Part shown: positions 46,123 to 56,452 of the stretch, one piece after another
Layout: each line of letters starts with the position of its first letter
How positions within the stretch are numbered: position 1 is the first letter of the stretch
Source of the DNA: Singulisphaera sp. GP187
GTDB lineage: Bacteria; Planctomycetota; GCA-002687715
Assembly (NCBI GenBank): GCA_945907755.1
Contig: CAMDTN010000003.1
Coordinates: 57,429-121,428, forward strand
Length of the DNA: 64,000 nt
Direction of reading: 5' to 3'
Notes under the pieces: model-generated
Database searches by the model: none
Told to the model about the DNA's origin: nothing
Seen by the model: only the letters and a program-made list of their open reading frames with translations
Translations under genes and position numbers: made by a program

Positions 46123-46329
46123 CGGCAAGTTTTTCCTGCCCCTGCCGCATTTCGCAACACTCGCAGCGGGCCGCGCACTTGGGGAGGCGCAGCGGTCGAC
46201 GAAGTGTGAGCCCCCTCTGTCGCGAAGTTGGGCAGTGTTGCGTCTTGCGACGCTGGGCTGTGCTGCGTCGCGCTTTGCGTCACTGCTGCCGATTCAAGTG
46301 TGCTTCGCTCTCTGGTCGATGAAGCCGCA

Positions 46330-46518
46330 ATGTCGGGCTCCAAAGCAGCACAGCGCCACTGGATCGGCGTGCTCTTCGAATGCTGCGGTGTTTACTCGCG
46401 CCTCTGGCGCACCGACGCGCAGCAGGAGTATCGCGGTGCTTGTCCGCGGTGCACGCGTTCGGTTCGCTTAGTGGTTGCGCCCGGCGGCTCCGACGCCCGC
46501 ATCTTCCGCGCTAGCTGA
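46330..46518 (+). CDS. Small putative zinc-ribbon protein (62 aa)
   Basis: HWIGVLFECCGVYSRLWRTDAQQEYRGACPRCTRSVRLVVAPGGSDARIFRAS; four clustered Cys; overlaps the convergent kinase stop by 8 bp. Confidence 0.5.
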   Translation: MSGSKAAQRHWIGVLFECCGVYSRLWRTDAQQEYRGACPRCTRSVRLVVAPGGSDARIFRAS

Positions 46519-49500
46519 GCCGTTCCCATGGGATGTAGGGCGGAATCAGCGCCAAGTCCACTGGGCTGAGCCCTGCGCGCAAGCAACGCCACACGGGGCG
46601 GTGATACAAGGGCAACACAATTGCTTCGCGAGACAGCAGCGCTTCGAATTCCTCGTACAGCTCGCGGCGGGCCAACGCGTCGGCTTCAGAGCGTGCTGCG
46701 GTCAGCAGGCGTTCTATTTCAGGGTTGTTCACAAACGGTGACAGCAAGCCGCTGCCTGGCAAGAACAGTCCGTGCGCAAAACTGTCGGGGTCTGGGAACT
46801 CGGCCAGCCAACGCCCCAACACCAAATCAGCACTGCCCTCATGCAACAAACGGAAGAAGTCTCTGGCGCTGGGTTCGACCAAACGCACGCGCACTCCTTG
46901 GGCACGCAAAGCGCCGAACAATGCAGCCGCCACTCCACGTAATTGTCCGTCGGGCAGCGGGGCCACTAACGCCGACAGTTCTTGTTGCAGCAAGATTTCG
47001 GGCACTTCGTCGACCTCTACCGGGGGAGGCACTTGTTGCGGCACCGCACCAGCCATGCCTGGCGGGATGATGCCGAACGCACGCACTGCGCGGCGCGGAA
47101 TGATTTGCGTGAGCACTCCGGGCAATGACACCATGCGCATCAAACTGCGGCGCGCTGCACTGCTTGCCAGCGGGCCACTGCGAGAATTTGCTGTCAAGAA
47201 CACCGTATTCAATCCGGGAACTTCGTGGAAACCGGCAGATGTCGCTGCATTGGTGCGCAGCGCTTCAGCATCGGTGGCGCCTAAGTTCGACACCATCGCC
47301 CACGCGCCACTGCGAAAACCTTCGAGTGCATCTTGCGCGCGCACGCCGAAGCGGAACTCCAAGGCCTGCACGCCGGGGACATCGCGGCGCCAACCTGTGT
47401 GAGCAGCAAGTTCCAACATGCGTCCGGCTTCCCACGCACGCACGCGGAAGGGGCCCGTGCCGATGGGCATGTAATTGCGACTAGGCGCCACTGTGAGTTC
47501 CGGCAGGATTGCCGTGGAGATGTGGGTCAGCAGCACCGGGAAATGCGGCACCGGTTGCGACAATTCCACAACGAGTTCGTGATCCGAAAGCAATTGCAAT
47601 CCGGCCAGTGCGCGTTGGCGCCCTTGCATGCACTCGTGTGCGCCGCGCACAACATCCAGAATGCAGCCGCTGTCCTTTGACGCGCTGAGCAGGCGCTCGA
47701 AACTGGCGCGCACATCGCGGGTAGTCAATTCGCGCCCGTCATGAAAGCGCACATCTTCGCGCAACTTGATGCGCCAGCGCAACGCGCCCGCTTCGGGTTC
47801 GACGCTGCGTGCCAAGTGTGCGCCCACTGAAGAGCCCCAATGCACTCGCGTGAGCGTGTCGTAGATGCAAGGCAACACCTCCAAGGCGGCGAGGCCGTGG
47901 GCCACGGCGGGGTCCAGGGAAGCGAGTTTTTGCGGCAGCGGCACAGCGATGCGCCCGCTGCGGCGCCGCACCAGTGTTGAAGACGATTCTTCCGCAGCTT
48001 TCCAAGCGAGGCTGTAGTCCAGCGTGCTGCCGCGCAAGCGCAAGCCGCGCACCGTGGCGCCGGACACGATCAGGGTGCTGCCATGGAACAGTGGGGCCAC
48101 GAACGCGTCGCGTCGCAATGCGTCTTCGAAAGCGGCATAGGAACGACTGCGCTCGCCGGCGTCGTGCAAACTGCGCCCTTGCTTGATGTGCGCATCCAGT
48201 TCTTTGCTGCCGCACCAGGCGCGCAACAGTCCGCGCTGCGAATCGAAAAGGCTGCCTGCGAATGTGTCCGGGTCGTCGTGGTCGGCCACCCAACGGCGCA
48301 GCACCAGATCGAATCGCTTGGGCGATTCCATCGCGCTCAAGTAGCCCGCCATGTCGCGCGTGCCCACATGCACTTCAAAGCCGGCGGCCTTCCATTGCGC
48401 CAGCAACCCTTCCAGTAGCGGCCGGTGTTGGTCTAACCACAAAGGGTGAACTGCTGCGCGAAGTTGCAGCGGCACGGCGACACCGTTGTCGATCAACTGG
48501 CGGCGCACAGTGGCTGGGTCGAGAGTAAAAGTTCGGCGGTTTTGGTCGAAGCCCAGAAACCCCGGCGGCAAGATGCCTCCGGCGGGCAACATCTTGCCGC
48601 TGGGCACACCACTTTGCAGCGCACTGACATCCGTGGCCGCGAGGAAATTGCGGCGCAATTCTGCATCGGCGAAGGCGCCACTGTTGGCGCGCAGCACCAC
48701 AAACCAAGTTGAACGATCGCTGCTCTCCAGCGTGCGCACGCCCAAACGCGGATGGGTGAGCACACCCGCGAGGTCTGCCGCGGACAACTCGCGCACCACA
48801 TCCAAGCGGTTGGACTTCAAGCCTTGCGCCATGCTGGCCGACGCCATGCCCGGGCGAAACTCCAGCGCATCCAAGAGCGGTTTCTGTTCGCCCCAGTGTC
48901 CATCGAAGCGCATCAAACGCACCAACGCTGGTTCCCACGATGCAATTTGAAAGCGCCCGGTTCCAGTGAATCCCTGCCCGTTTGCACTGGGCAGCGCGAT
49001 GCCAAGATCTGGTCCGGCCAACAGCGCAGGCAAGATGGGCAGCGGTTCCTTCAGCGTGATCTGCACGACATCTGCCGAAGGTGCGTGAATGCAATTGTGC
49101 TCAAGCGCGCCCAGTTCCGCGCGAATCCAGCCATCAGAATTCGCGATGGCGTGCTCTAACGAGGTTTTGACTGCGGCGGCATCCAGCACACGGCCGTCAT
49201 GAAAACGCACTCCAGAGCGCACCATGATTTCGTAGCGCAGGCCGTCGGCCGACACCGCAAAGCCGAGTGCGAGGTTGGGGGCCACGCGCCCGTGATCGCC
49301 CGGCAAGAACAACGTCTCGTGAATGTGCGAAAGCACTTCAGTGTTGTCACGCGTGCGTGCATGGGCTGGGTCTTGCGCGAGGTCCGGCGACGACAATGCC
49401 ACCGTGAGCGTTCCACCAGTCCGCGATTCTTCGGCGTTCTCTGCACTGGCGGCCGTTGCGGCAGTGCCGCGCAAGATGGCGAGGTTCGATGCCAAGCGTT

Positions 49501-52000
49501 CCAGCCTCGCCGCAAGGCCAATGACCTTCTCGTGCGCAGCTTGTGCCAACGCAGCGCGCCCCCGTGCCACAGCGGCTTCGACATCTTCCATGCGCCGCAA
49601 CACGAACGCACTTTCGGCGCGCAAGAGTTCTGCTTCCGCTCGTGTTTCCGGAGGTCCTGAGGCCACCAAGCGCACGCAATCCTGCGCCGCTTCGTAGGCA
49701 GCGGTGTCGTCGCCATCCGCATGGGCGGAACGCGCCAGCAGCAACAGTGCGCGCGTCTTGCGCGTGTCGTCGCCATGCAGTGCGGCAGTGCTCACCAGCG
49801 CTTGGGCCGCCCTGCGTGCACTTGCTGCGTGGCCAAGGCGCAGTTCCGATTCGGCAAAATGTTCTGCGCGCCGCAACAGCACGCCGGTGGCTTGGCCTGC
49901 GATGGCGTGTTCCACCACCAACGCGAGTGTCGCGGTGCTGGGTTCACCGGCGCGGGCATCCAACTGCTCTGCGGCACGCAGATGAATCAGGCGGCGGCGG
50001 CGCAGCGGCAGCCCTGCGGCCAGCACCGAGCGCATCACCGACGAAGGCATCACTAACCACTCTTCGCCATCGCGGGTGATCTCTTGCAAGTGGCCGCGGT
50101 CAATCAAAGGTGCCAGCGTGCGGTCGGTAGGCTCCGCCCCCAACACAGCACTTAGCGTTTCCAGTGGAAAGTCGTGCCCCAGAACGGCCGCTGCTTGCAG
50201 CAATTCGCGTGCGTCATCGGGCAAGTCGCTGATGCGTTGCTCCACCACATGCCGAACGCTCAACGGCCAGTCTTGTGGCGCGACGCCGGTGCTGGCCACG
50301 AAATGGCCGGCAGCGTTGCGCACCAATGCGCTGGATTCGAGTTGCGTGCGAAGGATTTCGAGCGTGAAGAACGGATTGCCATCGGTGACCGCATACAGCT
50401 TCTCGACAAAGCCATCGTCTTCCATGCTGCCGCCGAGAAACCCTTCGACCAGCAGGCGAAAACTGCCGCGGTCCAGCGGCCCTAGACGCAACGCGCTGAA
50501 ATGTTCTTTGCCCGCGAATGCTGCTTGCAGGCGCGCCGCAAGAGCGCGCGGATCGCGGCCGCTCTCGATGACAGACACGACGAAGAGGACCGGCAGGTGG
50601 GCCAGCCGCAACATCAAGTTGCTAAAGAGTTCGGTGGGCACCGCTGCGGTGTGGCAGTCGTCCAAGTGCAGCACCATCGGCATGCCTGCCAGCGCGAAGA
50701 GGCGTCCGAGCGCTTCGGCCAGTGGTACAGGTGTGCTGCCGCCCGCCCATGTGGGCCCCGTGCCGCTTTCGGATTCGCCAGTGTCCGACCAATCCAGCGA
50801 TGGCAGTGCCGCGCGCAGCGTCGGCCTCAGCGCGCGCAGTTGTGCTTCGGCTTGCGGGCGCAAGCTGTGCAATTCAATGGTGAAGTTGCGCACCAATTGT
50901 GCCCATGCGGCTTCAGCATCACCGCTGAAGCGCGTTTCTACGAACAGTGCGCGGCGAGTGCGCACTTGCTCGGCGAACTCTGAAACCAAGCGCGAGCGCC
51001 CCGTGCCAGGATCGCCGCTGAGTAAACACAGTTGCGCGTTGCTTGTACAAGCACTGTCGAAAGCGGCGGCGAGCGCGGTGTATTCCTTTTCGCGCCCAAC
51101 GAACACACCCAGTGCTTGCGTGTCGTTGGCTTGTTTTTGCGGGCGTTTGAGCAACTGAGACGACAGCGCGTCGCCGCTGAGCCGCTGCTGCGCGGCGCGC
51201 AAGCCAGAAGCAATCAGTGCAGCGTGGGCTGGGCGGTCTTCCTTGCGCTTGGCGAGGCACGCGAGGATCAGTTGTTCCAATTCGTGGTCGAGGCTTAGGC
51301 CCGAGCGTGCAAACGAGCGCGGCACTTCGTGCAAGATGCGATGCAGCACAGCATCTTGTTCGCCGCGGAAGGGTGGGCGCCCCAAGATGGACTCATACAG
51401 CAGCACACCCAGCGCGTACAAGTCTGCGGACGCATCCACTTCTTCGCCGCGCACCTGTTCGGGGGACAGGTAAGCCAATGTGCCGATCATGAAGCCGCTG
51501 CGCGTGATGTGCGCGTCGCCGCGGCTGCGAGCAAGGCCGAAGTCCATAACGCGCGCGCGCAGGCGGCCGCCCTCTTCGCGCGACACCATGACATTGCCGG
51601 GTTTCAAATCGCGGTGCAGCACGCCGTGGGCATGGCAATAGGCAACGGCCTCTGCTACTTGCACGCCGGTTTCCAAAACATCGCCGAGGGCGAGGTCGCC
51701 GTTCTTCACATGGTCGCGCAGGGTGGTTCCTGGCAGCAGCGGCATCACAAACCACACGCCTTCGTCGTCGCGCCCTAAGTCGTGCACGGGCACGATGCCG
51801 GGATGGTCCATGCGGGCCACCGTGCGCGCTTCGCGCAACACGCGCTCTTCGGCTTCAGGAGTGAGCGTTGAGCGCGGCACGATCTTCACAGCGACATCGC
51901 GTTCCAACAGTAGGTCGCGCGCGGCGTACACCACGCCCATGCCGCCTCGGCCAAGCTCCGAGACCACGCGATATCTACCTTGTAGGGTCCTGCCAATCAT
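46511..52000 (-). CDS. Ser/Thr protein kinase - AAA_16-like ATPase - TPR-like - tandem SBP_bac_5 fusion protein
   Basis: Kinase: GRGGMGVVY, DVAVKIV, HRDLKPGNVMV, MDFGLARS, YLSPEQ. ATPase: LLSGDPGTGRSRLVSEF and VLHLDDCH. SBP1 from GGTLTVALSSPDLAQDP (aa ~862) with RYEIMVRSGVRFHDGRVLDA; SBP2 from aa ~1347 with LRWRIKLREDVRFHDGRELTTRDVRASFERLL and LPLYHRPVWRCLRAGLSPVDLALIPPYIPW. Confidence 0.9.
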   Translation of the reverse strand: MIGRTLQGRYRVVSELGRGGMGVVYAARDLLLERDVAVKIVPRSTLTPEAEERVLREARTVARMDHPGIVPVHDLGRDDEGVWFVMPLLPGTTLRDHVKNGDLALGDVLETGVQVAEAVAYCHAHGVLHRDLKPGNVMVSREEGGRLRARVMDFGLARSRGDAHITRSGFMIGTLAYLSPEQVRGEEVDASADLYALGVLLYESILGRPPFRGEQDAVLHRILHEVPRSFARSGLSLDHELEQLILACLAKRKEDRPAHAALIASGLRAAQQRLSGDALSSQLLKRPQKQANDTQALGVFVGREKEYTALAAAFDSACTSNAQLCLLSGDPGTGRSRLVSEFAEQVRTRRALFVETRFSGDAEAAWAQLVRNFTIELHSLRPQAEAQLRALRPTLRAALPSLDWSDTGESESGTGPTWAGGSTPVPLAEALGRLFALAGMPMVLHLDDCHTAAVPTELFSNLMLRLAHLPVLFVVSVIESGRDPRALAARLQAAFAGKEHFSALRLGPLDRGSFRLLVEGFLGGSMEDDGFVEKLYAVTDGNPFFTLEILRTQLESSALVRNAAGHFVASTGVAPQDWPLSVRHVVEQRISDLPDDARELLQAAAVLGHDFPLETLSAVLGAEPTDRTLAPLIDRGHLQEITRDGEEWLVMPSSVMRSVLAAGLPLRRRRLIHLRAAEQLDARAGEPSTATLALVVEHAIAGQATGVLLRRAEHFAESELRLGHAASARRAAQALVSTAALHGDDTRKTRALLLLARSAHADGDDTAAYEAAQDCVRLVASGPPETRAEAELLRAESAFVLRRMEDVEAAVARGRAALAQAAHEKVIGLAARLERLASNLAILRGTAATAASAENAEESRTGGTLTVALSSPDLAQDPAHARTRDNTEVLSHIHETLFLPGDHGRVAPNLALGFAVSADGLRYEIMVRSGVRFHDGRVLDAAAVKTSLEHAIANSDGWIRAELGALEHNCIHAPSADVVQITLKEPLPILPALLAGPDLGIALPSANGQGFTGTGRFQIASWEPALVRLMRFDGHWGEQKPLLDALEFRPGMASASMAQGLKSNRLDVVRELSAADLAGVLTHPRLGVRTLESSDRSTWFVVLRANSGAFADAELRRNFLAATDVSALQSGVPSGKMLPAGGILPPGFLGFDQNRRTFTLDPATVRRQLIDNGVAVPLQLRAAVHPLWLDQHRPLLEGLLAQWKAAGFEVHVGTRDMAGYLSAMESPKRFDLVLRRWVADHDDPDTFAGSLFDSQRGLLRAWCGSKELDAHIKQGRSLHDAGERSRSYAAFEDALRRDAFVAPLFHGSTLIVSGATVRGLRLRGSTLDYSLAWKAAEESSSTLVRRRSGRIAVPLPQKLASLDPAVAHGLAALEVLPCIYDTLTRVHWGSSVGAHLARSVEPEAGALRWRIKLREDVRFHDGRELTTRDVRASFERLLSASKDSGCILDVVRGAHECMQGRQRALAGLQLLSDHELVVELSQPVPHFPVLLTHISTAILPELTVAPSRNYMPIGTGPFRVRAWEAGRMLELAAHTGWRRDVPGVQALEFRFGVRAQDALEGFRSGAWAMVSNLGATDAEALRTNAATSAGFHEVPGLNTVFLTANSRSGPLASSAARRSLMRMVSLPGVLTQIIPRRAVRAFGIIPPGMAGAVPQQVPPPVEVDEVPEILLQQELSALVAPLPDGQLRGVAAALFGALRAQGVRVRLVEPSARDFFRLLHEGSADLVLGRWLAEFPDPDSFAHGLFLPGSGLLSPFVNNPEIERLLTAARSEADALARRELYEEFEALLSREAIVLPLYHRPVWRCLRAGLSPVDLALIPPYIPWERLS

Positions 52001-52081
52001 GGTTTTGCCGTGGCGTCATCGTCCCCGTTGTTGCGCGGGCATGTCAAGTAGGCCCGAACCAGTGGCTGCGGCGGACAAAGG

Positions 52082-53980
52082 CTACAAATCCAGCGCGACG
52101 ACACTTTCCGCACGGTTCATCACAAAATCGAAGCGCGCCGAGGCATCGCGGCCCATCAGTTCGGAAATGGTTTTCTCCGCGGCCAACGGCTCGGTGATTT
52201 CCACTCGCAGCAAGCGGCGCTGCGCTGGGTCCAGCGTGGTCTCCCACAGCGTCTCTGCCGGCATTTCACCGAGGCCTTTGAAGCGCGTGATCTCGGCCTT
52301 GCCGCGATGCTTCGCAAGGATGCGGTCGCGGTCGGCGTCGTCGGCGGCCCAGTGAGTTTCGCGCCCAATGTTCACGCGGTACAGCGGCGGTTGCGCAATG
52401 AACAAGCGCCCGTTGCGGATCAGTGCCGGAAGCATGCGATAAAAAAAGGTGAGCAGCAGTGTGGTGATGTGATGCCCATCGCTGTCGGCGTCGGCCAACA
52501 AGATGACGCGCCCATAGCGCAGCTTCTCGAGGTCGAAGTGTTCGCCGATGCCGCAGCCGAGTGCAGTCACAAGATCGCAGAGCTCTTTGTTCTCCATCGC
52601 TTTCTTGGGCGTCAAGCCTTCGACATTCAGCACCTTGCCGCGCAAGGGCAAGATGGCTTGATTGGTGCGGTCGCGGCCTTGCTTGGCCGATCCACCAGCG
52701 CTGTCGCCTTCCACCAAGAACAATTCGGTGTCGACGCCATCGGTGCTGATGCAATCGCTGAGCTTGCCTGGCAAGTTCAGCCGATGGCGCGCCGAAGTCT
52801 TGCGCTTCACCTCCGCCGAAGCCGCGCGACTGGCCGCACGCGCCCGCGCTGCCAAGATGATGCGCGCGACGATGGTTTCCGCCGTGCTGCGGTTGTGGTT
52901 CAGCCAATGTTCCAAGTCTTGGCGCACACGGCCTTCCACCACAGCCTGCACTTCCGTGTTGTTCAGACGGTCTTTGGTTTGGCCTTGGAATTGCGGCTCT
53001 TCCACGAACAAAGAGAGAATGACGGTGATGCCCTCGCGGATGTCTTCGGCCGTCAGTTCCACGCCGCGTGGCAGCATGTTGTGCGTTTCAATGACATTGC
53101 GCAGTGCCTTCAACAAGGCCGAGCGCAAACCGTTTTCGTGGGTGCCGCCGCTGCCAGTGGGAATGCCGTTCACATAACTGCGCACAGATTCAGCGGTGGA
53201 TTCGGTCCACACCAGTGCGACTTCCATGCGCGGGTCGGATTCAGAACGCAGCAAGAACGGCTCGGCATGCACCGCCACCGCTTTGCTTTCTGCCAACAGC
53301 TTCTTCAGATAGTCGGCCAAGCCTTCTGCGTGCTCGAACTTCTCGTCGCTGCCGCTGCCTTCGTTGATGCACCGGAAGGTAACGCCGCGGTGCAAATAGC
53401 TGGCGACTTCCATGCGCTCGCGCAGAAGCGCCGCATCGAAGCGCGTGTCTTTGAAAATCTCTGGGTCGGCGCGGAAGGCAATGGTGGTTCCGGTGCCGCG
53501 TGCGGGGCCGGCTTGTTGCAGCTTGCCCTTGGGCTTGCCGCGACAAAACTCCATCTCCCACGCCATGCTCTCGCGCTTCACACGCACATGCAGCCATTCC
53601 GACAAGGCATTCACCACACTCGCGCCCACGCCATGCAAGCCGCCCGAAGTGCGGTACGAATTGCGCTCGAACTTGCCGCCGCTGTGCAGCGTGCACAGGA
53701 TGGTCTCCACCGCGCTTTTCCCCGTCTTCGGGTGTGCATCCACAGGGATACCGCGGCCGTCGTCGCTGACAGTGACAGTGCGTTGGTCCTTCGACAGCGT
53801 CAGCGTGATGGACTGCGCGTGGCCATTCATGGCCTCGTCGATGGAGTTGTCAAGAATTTCCCAGGCCAAGTGATGCAGCCCCGTGCGATCAATCCCGCCG
53901 ATGTACATGCTGGGCCGCTTGCGCACTGGCTCAAGGCCTTCCAACACGGCAATGTCTTTGGCGCTGTAATCACTGGCCAT
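52082..53980 (-). CDS. parE: Type IIA topoisomerase ATPase subunit (ParE/GyrB)
   Basis: LEPVRKRPSMYIGGIDRTGLHHLAWEILDNSIDEAMNGHA; VEGDSAGGSAKQGRDRTNQAILPLRGKVLNVE; LADADSDGHHITTLLLTFF. ParE versus GyrB not resolved by eye. Confidence 0.85.
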   Translation of the reverse strand: MASDYSAKDIAVLEGLEPVRKRPSMYIGGIDRTGLHHLAWEILDNSIDEAMNGHAQSITLTLSKDQRTVTVSDDGRGIPVDAHPKTGKSAVETILCTLHSGGKFERNSYRTSGGLHGVGASVVNALSEWLHVRVKRESMAWEMEFCRGKPKGKLQQAGPARGTGTTIAFRADPEIFKDTRFDAALLRERMEVASYLHRGVTFRCINEGSGSDEKFEHAEGLADYLKKLLAESKAVAVHAEPFLLRSESDPRMEVALVWTESTAESVRSYVNGIPTGSGGTHENGLRSALLKALRNVIETHNMLPRGVELTAEDIREGITVILSLFVEEPQFQGQTKDRLNNTEVQAVVEGRVRQDLEHWLNHNRSTAETIVARIILAARARAASRAASAEVKRKTSARHRLNLPGKLSDCISTDGVDTELFLVEGDSAGGSAKQGRDRTNQAILPLRGKVLNVEGLTPKKAMENKELCDLVTALGCGIGEHFDLEKLRYGRVILLADADSDGHHITTLLLTFFYRMLPALIRNGRLFIAQPPLYRVNIGRETHWAADDADRDRILAKHRGKAEITRFKGLGEMPAETLWETTLDPAQRRLLRVEITEPLAAEKTISELMGRDASARFDFVMNRAESVVALDL

Positions 53981-53981
53981 T

Positions 53982-56339
53982 TCAGTTGCCCTCCCCAGTG
54001 CGTGGTGCTTCGCGCACGACGCTGGTGAACCCGCCGGTCTTCATCAACTCTCTGCCCGCGCCACCGCGTCCGGTGGGCGTGTACTTCGCAGAGCTGATGG
54101 TTTGCTCTGCACCGCGCGTGGTTTGCACGCGCATCAGATCGCGCTCGCCGCGGCTGGCCATGAAGCCCAGCACCACATCGTCATCACCGAGTTTGATGTA
54201 GATGACGCCTTTGCCAGGCCCGGCCAAGAAGGCCACTTCGGATGCAGGTGCCAGCAGCGCGCGCCCGCCCTTGGTGGCGGCGATGACGATTTCCGAACCG
54301 TCAATCAATTCCACGCCCAAGACTTTCGCCGCAGCAGCGGGCTTCATGAAGCGACGGCCACTGCGCGTGCTGGGTTCGGTAAATCCGCCCAGCGGAAAGC
54401 GCACGGAGTAACCATCGCTGGTGAGCGCGAGCCCATGACGCGGCGGTTCCGTGTCGGCACCCGGCGCGCCGATGTCGCCGCACTGCGTTGCGTCCAGCGA
54501 CAGCGCCGCCACGATGCGTTCGCCATCGTCCAGCTTGAAAAACTTCTGCACCGGTTCGCCGTGGCCGCTGCTGGCAGGCATGTCTGCGATGCGCGCGGTG
54601 TAGCAAGTGCCGCGGTCGCTGAAAAACGCCACGGTGGCCCGAGTGCTGCCAAGCACCACTGCAAGAATCTCGTCGCCTTGGCGCAGGCGCGTCTTCCCAA
54701 GGTCTTTCACTTCGCGTTGGCGTTTCACCCAGCCGTCGCGCGTCAGCAACACCACCGCTTCTTCATCCACGATGAAGTCTTCGGCCTTCAGCTCGGGCTC
54801 TTCTTCGGCGGTTTCGATGAGCGTGCGGCGCACGCACAACGGGTCTTGCTTCCATTTCTCGGCCAGCGCTTCCAGCTCGCCGCGCACCAGTTTCCAGCGC
54901 GCTGCGGTGTCGCCTAAGAGTTTCTTCACGGCCTTGGCGCGCGACCACTTGGCATCCAACTCTTCGCGGATGACCAAGATTTCCAAACGCGCAAGGCGGT
55001 ACAGGCGCAGTTCCAAAATGGCGTCGGTTTGCAATTCGTCGAGGCCGAAACGCTTCATGATCTGCTGCGCGGAGTCTGCCTTGCCTTCGGACTTGCGGAT
55101 GATCTTCAAGATCTCGTCCAAGGCGTCGAACACTTTCTCTAAGCCCTGCAACACATGCAGGCGCGTTTCCAGCGCGCGCAGTTCGTCTTGCAACTTGCGC
55201 GTTTGCACTTCCAAGCGGAAATCCAAGAAGTGCCCCAGCACTTCGCGCAGCCCGATGCGTTCGGGACGGCAAACATCTGCCTTCGAAGTTGGGATCAAAC
55301 AAGTCAGGTTCACGCTGAAATTGGTTTGTAGCGGGGTGTGCTTGAACAGCCACGCCATGACCATGGAAGTGTCCGCCTCGCGGCGCAGTTCCAGTTCGAT
55401 GCGCACATCGTCGGCGGACAAGTCGCGCACATCCAACAATTGCGGCAGCTTCTTGGTGGCCACCACTTCTGCGATGGTCTCCACCAGAGTGCTCTTGTTC
55501 ACGCAGTAGGGGATGGAAGTGATGATGACGGTTTTCGAGCCGCGAGTTTCTTCACCCTCTTCGTGGATGGCGCGCACTTTCAGCGAGCCGCTGCCGGTGC
55601 GCACGATTTCGCGCCATTCCTCGGCGCTGTTCAGCACCCAGCCTCCAGTGGGGAAGTCTGGGCCGCGAATGATTTTCGCCAGTTGGGCCGGCGTGATGTC
55701 GCGATCATCCAACATTTTCAGGGTGCCGCGCAGCACTTCCAGCGGGTTGTGCGGAGGAATGCTGGTGGCCATGCCCACCGCGATGCCAGTGCAACCATTC
55801 ACCAACAGATTGGGAAAGCTCGCAGGCAGCACCACTGGTTCTTCGCGCGTGGCGTCGTAGTTGGCGCGCTTCGGCACAGTGTCTTGCGACAGTTCATCGA
55901 GCAGCCCGCCGGCAGGCGCGGCCAAGCGGCATTCCGTGTAGCGCATGGCAGCGGCAGAGTCGCCATCGAGGCTGCCGAAATTGCCGTGGCCATCCACCAG
56001 CGGCAGGCGTAACGAAAAATCCTGCGCGAGACGCACCAGCGCTTCATAAATGGCATCGCCACCGTGCGGGTGGTAGTTGCCCATGACATCGCCAACGATT
56101 TTCGAACACTTGCGCGGCTTGGCCTTTGAGTCCAAGCCTTGTTCGTGCATGGTGTGCAGAATGCGCCGCTGCACGGGCTTCAAGCCGTCACGCACATCCG
56201 GCAACGCGCGCGCGGTGATGACGCTGAGCGCGTAGTTCAGGTAGCGCTCTTCCGTCGCCGTGTGCAGCGCAACGGTTTGCACGCCGCCTTCACGGAACAG
56301 CCCGTCTTGCTGATCCGCTGCCTTCTTCTTCCTAGCCAC
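53982..56339 (-). CDS. parC: Type IIA topoisomerase DNA-cleavage subunit (ParC/GyrA)
   Basis: [87 protein letters not shown]. Confidence 0.87.
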   Translation of the reverse strand: MARKKKAADQQDGLFREGGVQTVALHTATEERYLNYALSVITARALPDVRDGLKPVQRRILHTMHEQGLDSKAKPRKCSKIVGDVMGNYHPHGGDAIYEALVRLAQDFSLRLPLVDGHGNFGSLDGDSAAAMRYTECRLAAPAGGLLDELSQDTVPKRANYDATREEPVVLPASFPNLLVNGCTGIAVGMATSIPPHNPLEVLRGTLKMLDDRDITPAQLAKIIRGPDFPTGGWVLNSAEEWREIVRTGSGSLKVRAIHEEGEETRGSKTVIITSIPYCVNKSTLVETIAEVVATKKLPQLLDVRDLSADDVRIELELRREADTSMVMAWLFKHTPLQTNFSVNLTCLIPTSKADVCRPERIGLREVLGHFLDFRLEVQTRKLQDELRALETRLHVLQGLEKVFDALDEILKIIRKSEGKADSAQQIMKRFGLDELQTDAILELRLYRLARLEILVIREELDAKWSRAKAVKKLLGDTAARWKLVRGELEALAEKWKQDPLCVRRTLIETAEEEPELKAEDFIVDEEAVVLLTRDGWVKRQREVKDLGKTRLRQGDEILAVVLGSTRATVAFFSDRGTCYTARIADMPASSGHGEPVQKFFKLDDGERIVAALSLDATQCGDIGAPGADTEPPRHGLALTSDGYSVRFPLGGFTEPSTRSGRRFMKPAAAAKVLGVELIDGSEIVIAATKGGRALLAPASEVAFLAGPGKGVIYIKLGDDDVVLGFMASRGERDLMRVQTTRGAEQTISSAKYTPTGRGGAGRELMKTGGFTSVVREAPRTGEGN

Positions 56340-56452
56340 GCGATTCCCCCTTGCGCAAACCCCAAGTTCGTGCTCGACAGCCCGCCGAGCGCAGGGATTA
56401 TAGGTGCAACGCTTGGGCTTGCTCGTTGCGGCGCAGCGGCGAGAATCAGCAC

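Noticed and set aside
52307-54028. 573-aa plus ORF over the topoisomerase gene
   Set aside because: Pure antisense of ParE/GyrB
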